Below are positions 1 through 8,290 of a stretch of 52,734 nt of DNA, piece by piece. A program made the translations under genes and the position numbers. Below the pieces are notes generated by a model. It saw only the letters and a program-made list of their open reading frames with translations, made no database searches and was not told where the DNA came from. The stretch comes from Chitinophagales bacterium. GTDB taxonomy: Bacteria; Bacteroidota; Bacteroidia; Chitinophagales; Chitinophagaceae. Location: positions 1-52,734 of the forward strand of contig JAJPKJ010000029.1 in the NCBI GenBank assembly GCA_021323755.1, written 5' to 3'. Positions within the stretch are counted from its first letter, which is position 1; the number at the start of each line of letters is the position of its first letter.

Positions 1-639
1 AAGTATGCGCTTTTTTGTTGCATTCTCTTTTCTTGTGCAATGTAACACAAAGCAGGTTGAATGTTTTGTTGTGGTACGAGTTAAAAGTAAGCTCAGTTTA
101 TCAAGGGTTAGATCTTTCATATCGCCTAAGCGATACTTTTCATAGGGTTTGGATACGAAATGGTTTTCAAAGGAAATGAAACAATAAGTTTTCCGGGACT
201 GGATTATTAACGGTTACGGGTTTATAAGGCTGCGGATGCGAAACAATCAAAAGAAAGTTGACTGACATTGGACTTTGCCTGGTTTTTACATAGAAATTGG
301 AAAAACTTTCTGGACGGTTACTATGGACATTGGATGGTCAAGGTAGCTAATCCGTCATCAATCAACTTCTCAGCAAAAATAGATGCACACACTTAGGTGA
401 ACAAGAGCGGAACTGCCCTTTTTTGTGTATTCGGCTTTTACACAGAAATTCGTAGTTTACCTATTGCTTTTATCGAAAATCCCCCATATTTTGTAAATAA
501 ATAACTGCCCCAAAATGTATTTTTCGTATATTCCGAAACGTAATAATTTCGTAAATATCCTAAAGCGTATTACGCAATTTTTCTGTCTTTTTGCAGTTAT
601 TTATAATGTAAAAACCAAACTGTTGCAAAAATCACGAGT
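1..639. other. Gene-poor leader region
   Basis: I see no secure gene in these 639 bases. On the minus strand a frame is open from position 213 to the window edge, with an ATG at 120-118, but its 40 codons from that ATG match no family I know, so it may be the start of a gene running off the left end or chance. An imperfect 20-bp direct repeat (17 of 20 identical) lies at 281-300 and 433-452. The last 120 bases are AT-rich with several short inverted repeats and probably hold the promoter of the response regulator that starts at 640. Confidence 0.4.
522..575. promoter_or_regulatory. Cluster of short inverted repeats upstream of the response regulator
   Basis: Three small dyads sit 65-120 bases before the regulator start. 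They are TTCG/CGAA around 524-538, CGAAA (534-538) with TTTCG (547-551), and the perfect GCGTA-t-TACGC at 565-575. The recurring CGTA core suggests binding sites for a dimeric regulator, possibly autoregulation. This is inferred from symmetry and position only. Confidence 0.3.
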
Positions 640-1310
640 ATGAAGAAAACTGAACCCGACTATGTTATTAAAGTGGCGATTGCGGATGATCATACCTTAT
701 TCAGGGCTGGCGTAAAAACCGCCTTGTCTGTAAAAAAAGATATTCAACTGGTTGCCGAAGCTGATAATGGCATGCACTTATTAAATATGCTGAGGCATAT
801 TGAACCCGATGTTATTTTACTGGACATTCAAATGCCCATAATGGATGGTATTCAAACCCTGCCGGAAATCCGCAAATTGTATCCCCATGCAAAAGTTATT
901 ATTCTTTCCATGCATAATGATCATTCCATGATTTCTAAATTGATGGAAATCGGCGCCAATTCCTATCTCACAAAAAATTCAGATTCAGAAACCATTTACC
1001 AGGCAATTAAAACCTGTTACGAGCAGGAATTCTTTTTTAATGAGTTGACGAATAAAGCGCTCCTTACGGGATTGAGAACAAAGCGCTCCGATTTTGGCCC
1101 GGGACAACAAGAAGTAATCTTTCGGAAAAAGAATTGACGGTGCTTAAATTGATGTGCGAAGAAAAAACGACCAAAGAAATTGCAGACATTGTTGACATCA
1201 GCCCTCGGACTGTGGAAGCAATTCGGGATAAACTGAAAAGCAAGGTGGGGGCAAAATCAATGGCGGGTTTGGTAATGTACGCCATCAAAAACAAGATCAT
1301 CGCCCAATAA
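640..1310 (+). pseudogene. LuxR/NarL-type response regulator, frameshifted
   Basis: This is a two-component response regulator that would bind DNA when phosphorylated. The intact first frame (640-1137) encodes a receiver domain with the acidic pair D16/D17, phospho-acceptor D62, the switch residue S90 and conserved K112. The frame then stops early. The second part is in another frame, from about 1101 to the TAA at 1308-1310, and encodes a clear LuxR helix-turn-helix, with LSEKELTVLKL, then TTKEIAD and SPRTVEAIRDKL. One missing base around 1096-1104 (a CCCGGG run) would join them into a protein of about 223 residues, the normal NarL/FixJ length. No histidine kinase gene is adjacent. The break may be a true mutation or a sequencing error; the otherwise well preserved HTH half favours a recent event or an error. 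Confidence 0.85.
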
Positions 1311-1330
1311 AATACTAGATTATTAATTGT

Positions 1331-1366
1331 GAAAAGCTCCGTTAGTCGGGGCTTTTCTTTTTATTT
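1331..1366 (+). terminator. Rho-independent terminator after the response regulator
   Basis: A 10-bp stem (GAAAAGCTCC at 1331-1340 with GGGGCTTTTC at 1348-1357, one G-U pair) closes a 7-base loop and is followed by a T-rich tract. It starts 20 bases after the stop of the regulator's second frame, which supports that frame as the real gene end. Confidence 0.85.
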
Positions 1367-1387
1367 TTGATCGATAATATTAACAGT

Positions 1388-2224
1388 TTGCATGCATTCA
1401 TCAATTTTAACGGAGCGCTGATCAGCGCAGATAGAATGATCATTAATGCCGATAATCGCGGCTTTAAATTTGGTGACGGATTATTTGAGACCATCAGAAT
1501 AGTTGATGATACCATTTTATTGGCGGATCATCATTTTGAGCGGTTGATCTCGTCCATGAAAAAATTGCAATTTGAAGTCGCCCATTTTCCTTCTGCAGAA
1601 AATTTAAGTGAACAAATATTATCACTATGTAAAAAAAATGGTCACCACAATGCTGCGCGCGTCCGACTGGTCGTATTTCGTGGTGATGGCGGTTTGTACG
1701 ATACTGAAAATGACCTGCCCAATTATATTATTCAAAGCTGGGCATTGTCAAATAAAAAATTTGAATTGAATAAAAACGGGTTAATGACGGACGTATTTTA
1801 TGATGGAAGAAAATCATGCGACAATTTCAGCAATATCAAAACCAATAATTTTCTTATCTACGCGCTGGCCTCGATTCATGCAAAAAAAAATAATCTGAAC
1901 GACTGCATGATCATCAATTCCTATGATCGGGTTTGTGAAAGCACGATCGCCAATATTTTTTGTATCAAGGACAAGATCATTCATACGCCCCCGTTGTCTG
2001 AAGGTTGTATCGCAGGAATAATGCGCAGGTTCCTTCTGGAAAAGCTCGGGAGGAGCAATTTCTTGTTGAAGGAAACAATTCTTTCTGTTGAAAATATTAA
2101 ACAAGCTGACGAGGTCTTTCTTACAAATTCTATTTTCGGAATTCGCTGGGTAAAACGATTTGGCAAAATTGATTTCGAAAATACAATGACTTCAGAAATT
2201 TTTAATGATGTCTTTAAAGACTGA
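1388..2224 (+). CDS. Class IV PLP aminotransferase (aminodeoxychorismate lyase / branched-chain aminotransferase-like)
   Basis: Fold-type IV PLP enzyme of the PabC/IlvE/D-amino-acid aminotransferase family. The N-terminal signature ADNRGFKFGDGLFET is present, and the PLP lysine is K151 in SNIKTNN. The later CESTIANIFCIKD and LSEGCIAGIMRR blocks match the cofactor-phosphate and substrate regions. I place the start at TTG 1388, which gives an LHAFINFNG N-terminus typical of the family. TTG 1367 is possible but lies in the upstream terminator's T tract, and the first ATG (1436) would cut off the first strand. PabC activity (4-aminobenzoate for folate) would suit the nearby folE and photolyase, but sequence alone cannot separate it from an aminotransferase role. 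Confidence 0.82.
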   Translation: MHAFINFNGALISADRMIINADNRGFKFGDGLFETIRIVDDTILLADHHFERLISSMKKLQFEVAHFPSAENLSEQILSLCKKNGHHNAARVRLVVFRGDGGLYDTENDLPNYIIQSWALSNKKFELNKNGLMTDVFYDGRKSCDNFSNIKTNNFLIYALASIHAKKNNLNDCMIINSYDRVCESTIANIFCIKDKIIHTPPLSEGCIAGIMRRFLLEKLGRSNFLLKETILSVENIKQADEVFLTNSIFGIRWVKRFGKIDFENTMTSEIFNDVFKD

Positions 2225-2259
2225 TCAAAAGCAAATTTACTTTCCAGCTTTATTACAAA

Positions 2260-3567
2260 ATGAAACAGGCAGTCAGTATTTTTTGGTTTCGTCGCGATCT
2301 GCGTTTGGATGATAATGCCGGATTGTATCATGCATTGCGGGGTAATAACCCGGTTGTTCCGGTTTTTATATTCGATAAGAATATTCTTGATCAGCTGGAA
2401 GATAAACAAGATCGCCGCGTTGAATTTATTCATGATGCGCTTGTGCAAATTCAAAATATATTAAAAGAATTAAACGCCTCACTCGAAGTTTATTATGGTT
2501 ACCCGGATGAAGTTTTTAGAAAACTGCTGGCAAAATATAAAATCAAAGCAGTTTATAGCAATAGTGATTACGAACCTTATGCAAAAAAGAGGGATGATGA
2601 AGTGAAAAATTTGATGCAGCAATCCGGCGCTTCTTTTCATTCTTACAAAGACCAGGTCGTCTTTGAAAAAGAAGAGGTTTTAAAAGATGACGGCAGGCCT
2701 TACACGATCTTTACTCCCTACAGTAAACGCTGGAAGATCAAGTTGAACGATTTTTATTTGAAAAGTTATCCTACCCAAAAATACTTTCATCATTTTTTCA
2801 AACAATTACCGGCGATAATTCCTTCACTAAAGAAAATCGGATTTAAAGGAACAGATCGGAGATTTCCAGCCAAAAATATTCAAACTGAAATTGTTAAACA
2901 TTATTCGCAAACACGGGATTATCCGGCGCTTCATGGCACTTCCCGATTGAGTGTTCATTTGCGTTTTGGCACGGTGAGTATTCGTAAACTCGCCACCCTG
3001 GGATCCAAATTAAATGAGACCTATTTGAATGAGTTGATATGGCGCGATTTTTATCATATGATCTTATGGCATTTTCCAAAAGTCGGTGAAGGAAAAAGTT
3101 TTAAGCGTGAATACGATCTTATTAAATGGAGAAATAATGAAATTGAATTTGAAAAATGGTGTGATGGTAAGACCGGTTATCCTATTGTTGATGCAGGAAT
3201 GCGTGAGTTGAATGAAACGGGTTTTATGCATAACCGCGTTCGGATGATCGTTGCTTCTTTTTTGACCAAGCATTTGTTGATCGACTGGCGTTGGGGCGAA
3301 GCATATTTCGCAAAAAAATTATTGGACTTTGATCTGGCTGCCAATAACGGCGGCTGGCAATGGGCTGCAGGAAGTGGTTGTGATGCTGCTCCTTATTTTC
3401 GGGTGTTTAACCCGAAATTACAAACGCAAAAATTTGATCCGGAATTAAAATATATAAGAAACTGGGTTCCCGAATTTGAACAGCTTACCTACCCTCAACC
3501 CATCGTTGATCATGAGTTTGCGAGAAACAGGGCATTGAAAATTTACGCGGAGGCACTGAAGAAATAG
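2260..3567 (+). CDS. phr: Deoxyribodipyrimidine photo-lyase (CPD photolyase)
   Basis: Light-driven repair of cyclobutane pyrimidine dimers, cytosolic, FAD-dependent. The 435-residue length is usual for class I bacterial photolyases. The N-terminal alpha/beta domain opens with IFWFRRDLRLDDNAGL. The C-terminal helical FAD domain carries TSRLSVHLRFGTVSIR, ELIWRDFYHMI, GYPIVDAGMREL and the block NNGGWQWAAGSGCDAAPYFR, which lines the FAD pocket and continues the tryptophan electron path. It begins 35 bases after the PabC-like gene on the same strand, so the two may be co-transcribed. Photolyases of this class often use a methenyl-folate antenna, which would give a functional tie to the surrounding folate/pterin genes; that tie is inference. 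Confidence 0.95.
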   Translation: MKQAVSIFWFRRDLRLDDNAGLYHALRGNNPVVPVFIFDKNILDQLEDKQDRRVEFIHDALVQIQNILKELNASLEVYYGYPDEVFRKLLAKYKIKAVYSNSDYEPYAKKRDDEVKNLMQQSGASFHSYKDQVVFEKEEVLKDDGRPYTIFTPYSKRWKIKLNDFYLKSYPTQKYFHHFFKQLPAIIPSLKKIGFKGTDRRFPAKNIQTEIVKHYSQTRDYPALHGTSRLSVHLRFGTVSIRKLATLGSKLNETYLNELIWRDFYHMILWHFPKVGEGKSFKREYDLIKWRNNEIEFEKWCDGKTGYPIVDAGMRELNETGFMHNRVRMIVASFLTKHLLIDWRWGEAYFAKKLLDFDLAANNGGWQWAAGSGCDAAPYFRVFNPKLQTQKFDPELKYIRNWVPEFEQLTYPQPIVDHEFARNRALKIYAEALKK

Positions 3568-3591
3568 TCGTTCCACGACAATAATTTATGG

Positions 3592-4398
3592 CTATGATCT
3601 CTTTTTATTAATAGCGCCATAAGTGTCAAGCAAAAGATGAACAGCCCGCTCTCCATCGCTCCCAAGACTAATTGAATAATTGTTGACATACAAATCAATG
3701 TGCTGTCGCATCACCTTTTCATCCATTTCTTGCGAATGTTGTTTTACAAAATCGGTAAGCAAAGGATAATGGCTGAAAGCATACTCAACACTTTTGCGGA
3801 TCAGATCATTGATCTTTTTTTGAATACTTTTATCGGATCTATTATTGATCACAATTCCGCCTAATGGTATCGGGCAACCGGTTTTCAATTCCCAATATTC
3901 TCCGAGATCAACAATTTTTCTCAGACCTTTTTTTTGATAGGTAAAACGGTTTTCATGAATGATCACGCCACAATCAACCTTTTCATTCAAAACAGCATCT
4001 TCTATTGAAGAGAAGATCATGAATTCTTTTTTTTCTGCGTCGGGAAAAGCGAGAGAAAAAAGCAAGTGCGCGGTCGTGTTTATCCCCGGAATGGCGATCG
4101 AGCAACCATTGATATCAGCGATAGAAATCTCCTTTTTTGATATTAACAAAGGACCAACTCCTTTGCCAAGCGCACCGCCGGAATCGAGCAAATCGTATTG
4201 ATGCGTGATCAATGGGAAAACACCGTAACTGATCTTGGATATATCCAGTTTCCCTTCCAACGCCCATTGATTGAGCGTTTGAACATCTTCTAAAAACAGC
4301 TCGAAATCGAAGTCCCCGGTATCAATTTTTTTGTTGACAAGCGCATCAAAAATAAAAGTGTCGTTCGGACAAGGACTAAATCCTAAAGTAAGTTTCAT
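3592..4398 (-). CDS. mqnD: 1,4-dihydroxy-6-naphthoate synthase (futalosine pathway)
   Basis: MqnD converts cyclic dehypoxanthine futalosine to 1,4-dihydroxy-6-naphthoate in the futalosine route to menaquinone. The protein has 268 residues, within the family's usual range, and a periplasmic-binding-protein-like fold. It begins LGFSPCPNDTFIFDAL, a hallmark of MqnD, followed by DVQTLNQWALEGKLDISKIS and GALGKGVGPLL; the C-terminal VDCGVIIHENRFTY contains the conserved histidine. Its start overlaps the end of mqnB by 23 bases on the same strand, so the two are translationally coupled. It faces phr tail to tail with 24 bases between the stops. Confidence 0.94.
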   Translation of the reverse strand: MKLTLGFSPCPNDTFIFDALVNKKIDTGDFDFELFLEDVQTLNQWALEGKLDISKISYGVFPLITHQYDLLDSGGALGKGVGPLLISKKEISIADINGCSIAIPGINTTAHLLFSLAFPDAEKKEFMIFSSIEDAVLNEKVDCGVIIHENRFTYQKKGLRKIVDLGEYWELKTGCPIPLGGIVINNRSDKSIQKKINDLIRKSVEYAFSHYPLLTDFVKQHSQEMDEKVMRQHIDLYVNNYSISLGSDGERAVHLLLDTYGAINKKRS

Positions 4399-5044
4399 CG
4401 TAGTTGGATAATTCGTTCAACAATGCAATCAGTTTTTCATTCAAATTAGTGACCGCTTCTTTTATTTTCCATTTTGCTTTATTTCTTTGGCCTACGAAAT
4501 TTGATATGGCCCGTAATTGGATAAAGGGAATTTGTTTTTGCAGGCACACATAATGAAATGCAGCTCCTTCCATGCTCTCAACAAAGGGAGATAAATTTTG
4601 TTTAAGCCAGTCAATTCTTTTTTTGTCAGTAGTAATTTCATTTACACTGATCCCACTTACTTTTTTCACATGCGATAATGCAAGTAATTTTTTATTTGGA
4701 TTTTGCAGCAAACCTCTCTTGAAGGGGAAATTGTTTTTATGTTCAAGATTCAGATCAAAAACAGAGTTGAATTTTTTATTTTCCCAAACGCCAAGATCCG
4801 CAAAGGTTTCTGTTTTGACCGCGAAAACTTCCCCTAAAATATTTTTAGTAAAACAACCTGCAATGCCGGCTTGAATGATAATATCCACCTTATTACCATT
4901 CAGGTAATCAGTTAATGCATAAGTTGTGGCAACGCCGCCAATACCGGTTATTAAGGTGTCAATTTTGTTGTTGATGATCTTATTAATAAACAGATCAGAT
5001 GATTTGATCTCTGCTTCCGTTGCTGCAACAATAAGGATTCGCAT
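4376..5044 (-). CDS. mqnB: Futalosine hydrolase
   Basis: MqnB removes hypoxanthine from futalosine to give dehypoxanthine futalosine in menaquinone synthesis. It belongs to the nucleoside-phosphorylase/MTAN superfamily. Visible family features are the N-terminal ILIVAATEAEI, the glycine-rich TGIGGVATTYAL, QAGIAGCFT, and the ESMEGAAFHYVCLQ block, whose glutamates bind the ribose; RAISNFVGQRNKAKW near the C-terminus is typical of futalosine hydrolases rather than MTA/SAH nucleosidase. Length is 222 residues. It is the first gene of a two-gene operon with mqnD. Confidence 0.92.
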   Translation of the reverse strand: MRILIVAATEAEIKSSDLFINKIINNKIDTLITGIGGVATTYALTDYLNGNKVDIIIQAGIAGCFTKNILGEVFAVKTETFADLGVWENKKFNSVFDLNLEHKNNFPFKRGLLQNPNKKLLALSHVKKVSGISVNEITTDKKRIDWLKQNLSPFVESMEGAAFHYVCLQKQIPFIQLRAISNFVGQRNKAKWKIKEAVTNLNEKLIALLNELSNYDETYFRI

Positions 5045-5062
5045 GGTGCAAATATCTGTGTA

Positions 5063-5097
5063 TTTGAATAATGATTGACTTTACTGTAGTAACTTTG
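5063..5097 (+). promoter_or_regulatory. Bacteroidota-type promoter for the pterin genes
   Basis: TTTG at 5063-5066 and TAACTTTG at 5090-5097 match the phylum's -33 (TTG) and -7 (TAnnTTTG) elements. The 23-base spacing is at the upper end of the accepted range. The first pterin synthase starts at 5114, so the leader would be very short. Confidence 0.45.
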
Positions 5098-5113
5098 CAA
5101 AAATTTTTTGGTA

Positions 5114-5524
5114 ATGGTATATCTGACACGTGTCGAACATTTCAATGCTGCGCATAAATTATATAATCCCGATTGGACGAAGGAAAAAAATGAGGAAGTT
5201 TTTGGCAAATGTGCGAATGAGAACTGGCATGGTCATAATTATGAATTGTATGTTACGATCAAAGGTGATCCAAACCGGGATACCGGTTTTATTTTTGATG
5301 CCAAAAAGCTGAGTATTATTGTTAAAGATTCAGTGATCGAAAAATTAGATCATAAAAATCTTAATGTTGACGTTGATTTTATGCAGGGAAAAATGTGCTC
5401 GACAGAAAATTTGATTGTGGGAATCTGGGAGCAATTGAGTTTGCATTTGCCAAAAGAAATTCAATTGCATTGCATCAAATTATGTGAGACCCCGCGTATT
5501 TATGTAGAGTATTTTGGTAAGTGA
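5114..5524 (+). CDS. 6-pyruvoyl/6-carboxy-tetrahydropterin synthase, copy 1
   Basis: T-fold enzyme acting on dihydroneopterin triphosphate, the product of FolE. Zinc ligands are the histidines of EHFNAAHKL and HGHNYEL; the catalytic cysteine is in FGKCANENWHGH, DHKNLN carries the Asp-His pair, and CETPRIYVEYF near the C-terminus holds the pterin-anchoring glutamate. All catalytic positions are therefore present. The protein has 136 residues. I chose ATG 5114; an in-frame TTG two codons earlier is less likely. The FGKCANxxxHGHNYEL block resembles eukaryotic PTPS as much as E. coli QueD, and no queE or queC is near, so a role in tetrahydrobiopterin-like synthesis is as likely as queuosine. Confidence 0.88.
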   Translation: MVYLTRVEHFNAAHKLYNPDWTKEKNEEVFGKCANENWHGHNYELYVTIKGDPNRDTGFIFDAKKLSIIVKDSVIEKLDHKNLNVDVDFMQGKMCSTENLIVGIWEQLSLHLPKEIQLHCIKLCETPRIYVEYFGK

Positions 5525-5595
5525 TGCAGGATTAATTAGGCTGTCTTGCATATGACATTTATGGGTTTTCTTTATTTTTAGATTAGATCATCATT

Positions 5596-6009
5596 ATGAG
5601 TAAAGTTTCTGTATTCAGAAGGGAGCATTTTAACGCAGCACACCGGTTATTCAATCCGGGCTGGAGCGATGAAAAGAATTTCGAGATATTTGGAAAATGT
5701 GCTAACCCGCACTATCACGGTCATAATTATGAACTTGAAATTAAGGTCACCGGCGAGACCGATCCGGAAACCGGCTATGTGATGGATCTGAAAAAATTAT
5801 CTGACCTTGTTAAGGAAAATGTGCTGAACGAATTTGATCATAAGAACCTGAATCTCGATACAAAATATTTTACAAACATTAATCCAACTGCGGAGAATAT
5901 TGTTATTGTTATTTACGAAATCCTGCGAAAGAAGATTGATGTAAGTTTTGACCTGGGCATTCGGTTATACGAAACCGATAGGAACTTTGTAGAATATCCT
6001 GTCAAATGA
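5596..6009 (+). CDS. 6-pyruvoyl/6-carboxy-tetrahydropterin synthase, copy 2
   Basis: Tandem paralogue of the preceding gene, 137 residues, 71 bases downstream. It keeps the zinc histidines (REHFNAAHRL, HGHNYEL), the catalytic cysteine (FGKCANPHYHGH), the DHKNLN pair and the C-terminal glutamate (LYETDRNFVEY). The two copies share long identical blocks at the active site but differ in the 80-120 region (DTKYFTNINPTAENI against DVDFMQGKMCSTENL), where pterin synthases differ in quaternary contacts and pocket. Both look catalytically competent, so this is a duplication with possible division of labour rather than a decaying copy. folE follows 90 bases later. Confidence 0.88.
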   Translation: MSKVSVFRREHFNAAHRLFNPGWSDEKNFEIFGKCANPHYHGHNYELEIKVTGETDPETGYVMDLKKLSDLVKENVLNEFDHKNLNLDTKYFTNINPTAENIVIVIYEILRKKIDVSFDLGIRLYETDRNFVEYPVK

Positions 6010-6099
6010 TAATCGATCTTCACGAATGAATAAATTTTAGTCAGAAAGATGAAAGAATATGGTAGACAATTTGTAATTCTAAAATCCTAAAGCAAAGTT

Positions 6100-6696
6100 A
6101 TGGGCTATAAGAAAATAGAACAGTTCGACGATAGCGTTACTGCTGAATTAATGGGGAATTATAAGCATACCATTGATTTGCTTGGTGAAGATTCTAACCG
6201 CGAGGGGCTGTTAAAAACACCGGAGCGCGTTGCAAAAGCGATGCAGTTCATGACGCAAGGATACAACCTTGATGCGCATGCGATCCTGAATTCCGCGAAA
6301 TTTCATGAAGATGTAAGTGAGATGATCCTGGTAAAAGATATTGAGCTATACAGTATGTGCGAACATCACATGCTTCCGTTTTTTGGTAAAGCCCATATCG
6401 CTTATATTCCCAACGGATGGATCACGGGGCTTAGCAAAATTGCGCGCATTGTTGATGTATATTCACGCAGGCTACAGGTTCAGGAAAGACTGACCACGCA
6501 AATATTACATGCCATCCAGGAAACGCTGAATCCTTTGGGCGTCGCTGTTGTCATCGAGGCTTCACATTTATGCATGATGATGCGCGGAGTGCAAAAACAA
6601 AATTCAGTTACCACTACCTCTGCTTTTTTTGGGGAGTTTGAAAAGAATGAGACCCGCAGCGAGTTTGTGAAACTCATTTCTGCAAAATTACATTGA
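6100..6696 (+). CDS. folE: GTP cyclohydrolase I
   Basis: Converts GTP to 7,8-dihydroneopterin triphosphate, the entry step to folate, biopterin and deazapurine synthesis. The 198-residue length is typical of bacterial FolE. The zinc site is visible as [11 protein letters not shown] (Cys and His) with the second cysteine in [33 protein letters not shown] forms the GTP pocket, and [10 protein letters not shown] is the conserved tail. It is the third gene of a same-strand run with two pterin synthases that would use its product, which strongly suggests one pathway. Confidence 0.96.
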   Translation: MGYKKIEQFDDSVTAELMGNYKHTIDLLGEDSNREGLLKTPERVAKAMQFMTQGYNLDAHAILNSAKFHEDVSEMILVKDIELYSMCEHHMLPFFGKAHIAYIPNGWITGLSKIARIVDVYSRRLQVQERLTTQILHAIQETLNPLGVAVVIEASHLCMMMRGVQKQNSVTTTSAFFGEFEKNETRSEFVKLISAKLH

Positions 6697-6734
6697 GGGG
6701 TTTATAATAAAGAATTGGTCAAGAAAACTGAAAA

Positions 6735-6753
6735 ACAGAAATTTGCTTTCTGT
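6735..6753 (+). repeat. Inverted repeat upstream of fabD
   Basis: A perfect 7-bp inverted repeat, ACAGAAA-tttgc-TTTCTGT, lies between folE and fabD. There is no following T tract, so it is more like an operator or a weak transcript-end structure than a classic terminator. Confidence 0.3.
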
Positions 6754-6796
6754 GCCGGGTGGATGGTGAATAAACCTAAATAAATAAACAACCTAC

Positions 6797-7687
6797 ATGA
6801 AGCATGCCTTCGTTTTTCCCGGTCAGGGTTCGCAATTCCCGGGAATGGGTAAACAGCATTATGAAAACAGCATTTTTGCGAAAAAATTATTTGAGCAGGC
6901 AAATGAAATTCTCGGCTTTCGTATTTCCGATATCATGTTCAATGGAACGGAAGAAGATCTGAAACAAACAAAAGTAACGCAGCCTGCTGTTTTTCTTCAT
7001 TCCATTATTTCATACAAAAGTATTGATAGTGCAAAACCGGATATGGTCGCCGGTCATTCCCTTGGCGAGTTTTCTGCCTTGGTTGCAAACGGGGTATTGA
7101 GTTTTGAAAGTGCTTTGCAGTTGGTTTCCATTCGCGCCCAGGCAATGCAAAAAGCCTGCGAGATCAATCCTTCAACGATGGCAGCTGTGCTGGCTTTGGA
7201 CGATGCAAAAGTGGAGCATATATGTAATGAGGTTCAAAACGAAACAAAGGAAGTAGTTGTTCCTGCTAATTATAATTGTCCGGGTCAATTGGTGATAAGC
7301 GGTTCATTAAAAGGAATAGAAATCGCCTGTGAAAGATTAAAGGCAGCCGGGGCAAAAAGAGCGATGATCATCGCTGTTGGCGGTGCGTTTCATTCGCCAT
7401 TGATGGAGCCTGCAAAAAAGGAATTGAGCGATGCAATTGAAAAGACAACTTTTTATAATCCAACCTGCCCGGTTTATCAAAACGTTGTGGCAAAAGCAGT
7501 GATGAGTAAAGAAGAAATAAAAATTAACCTCATTGATCAACTTACCAGCGCTGTCCGCTGGACGCAAAGTGTGCAGGCCATGATCGGCAATGGCGCATCA
7601 AAATTTACGGAAGTGGGTCCGGGAAAAGTATTGCGCGGACTGATCGGAAAAATAAATAAAGATGTGCTGACAGAGGGGGTGGAGTGA
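6797..7687 (+). CDS. fabD: Malonyl-CoA:ACP transacylase
   Basis: Loads malonyl groups onto acyl carrier protein for fatty-acid synthesis in the cytosol. The protein has 296 residues, normal for FabD. The N-terminal FPGQGSQFPGMG forms the oxyanion region; the nucleophile serine is in AGHSLGEFSALVA; the carboxylate-binding arginine is in VSIRAQAMQKA; the catalytic histidine is in GGAFHSPLMEPAK. The C-terminal EVGPGKVLRGLIGKI block is also typical. It follows folE by 100 bases on the same strand and converges on a GNAT gene. fabH is 5 kb away on the other strand, so the fab genes are not in one operon here. Confidence 0.95.
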   Translation: MKHAFVFPGQGSQFPGMGKQHYENSIFAKKLFEQANEILGFRISDIMFNGTEEDLKQTKVTQPAVFLHSIISYKSIDSAKPDMVAGHSLGEFSALVANGVLSFESALQLVSIRAQAMQKACEINPSTMAAVLALDDAKVEHICNEVQNETKEVVVPANYNCPGQLVISGSLKGIEIACERLKAAGAKRAMIIAVGGAFHSPLMEPAKKELSDAIEKTTFYNPTCPVYQNVVAKAVMSKEEIKINLIDQLTSAVRWTQSVQAMIGNGASKFTEVGPGKVLRGLIGKINKDVLTEGVE

Positions 7688-7814
7688 GACCCATTAAGCA
7701 CGAATGATTGACATGATTATGGCTGGTAATTCTTGGATGAGCCATTCAATAGAAAAAGCACTGACATTTTTTTCCCGCAAGCTCCAACAAAATGGTCGCT
7801 GGGTCACTTTTAGT

Positions 7815-7828
7815 TGGGGAGGTCCCCA
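7815..7828. repeat. Hairpin between convergent fabD and GNAT genes
   Basis: TGGGGA-gg-TCCCCA is a perfect 6-bp stem 7-20 bases past the GNAT stop codon. No T run follows on either strand. It may help end transcription from both sides. Confidence 0.3.
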
Positions 7829-7834
7829 GCCGGC

Positions 7835-8284
7835 TCAAACATCGATCGCACAGTTGATCCACTCATTATCAAATGAAGCGTTATATTTTTTATAGAAATT
7901 AATTGCTGATTCATTCCATTCTAAAACCTGCCAAACGATCCCGGAGAATTTTTTTTCTTTCGCTTCTATGATCAACCTGTCCAATAATAATTTACCCACT
8001 CCCTTGCCCCGCATTTTGTCGGTAACAATAATATCTTCCAGATACATTCTCTGTCCTTTCCAAGTGGAGTAGCGAACATAATATAAAGCAAACCCGATGA
8101 TCACATCATTCACTTCTGCTGCAAATGCCCACCAAACGGGGTTCTTGCCGAACCCGCTTTCGGTAAAATGCGCTAATGTAACGGTGACTTCCTGGGGGGC
8201 TTTTTCAAAAAGCGCCAGTTCATTGATCAATTCCAACAATCGCGGACAATCTTCTTTTGCGGCTCTTCTTATTTTTATTTCCAT
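7835..8284 (-). CDS. GNAT N-acetyltransferase, SSAT/thialysine acetyltransferase-like
   Basis: Acetyl-CoA-dependent N-acetyltransferase of 149 residues. The acetyl-CoA binding loop is MRGKGVGKLL in motif A, preceded by the strand MYLEDIIVTD; WQVLEWNESAINFYKKYNAS is motif B. The YLEDI...VLEWN pattern and overall length resemble the spermidine/spermine and thialysine N-acetyltransferase subgroup, so a polyamine or amine-containing amino acid is a plausible substrate, though this is not decided by the sequence. It begins six bases after the stop of the upstream serine hydrolase gene and is probably co-transcribed with it. Confidence 0.85.
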   Translation of the reverse strand: MEIKIRRAAKEDCPRLLELINELALFEKAPQEVTVTLAHFTESGFGKNPVWWAFAAEVNDVIIGFALYYVRYSTWKGQRMYLEDIIVTDKMRGKGVGKLLLDRLIIEAKEKKFSGIVWQVLEWNESAINFYKKYNASFDNEWINCAIDV

Positions 8285-8290
8285 CGAAAT

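Noticed and set aside
1-213. Minus-strand open frame at the left edge
   Set aside because: Open to the edge but without recognisable motifs; kept only as a remark in the leader-region entry.
1981-2454. Minus-strand 157-codon frame
   Set aside because: Antisense to the PabC-like gene and phr, both of which have family motifs.
7704-7895. Plus-strand 63-codon frame after fabD
   Set aside because: Its second half is antisense to the GNAT gene and the rest covers a hairpin; no family features.
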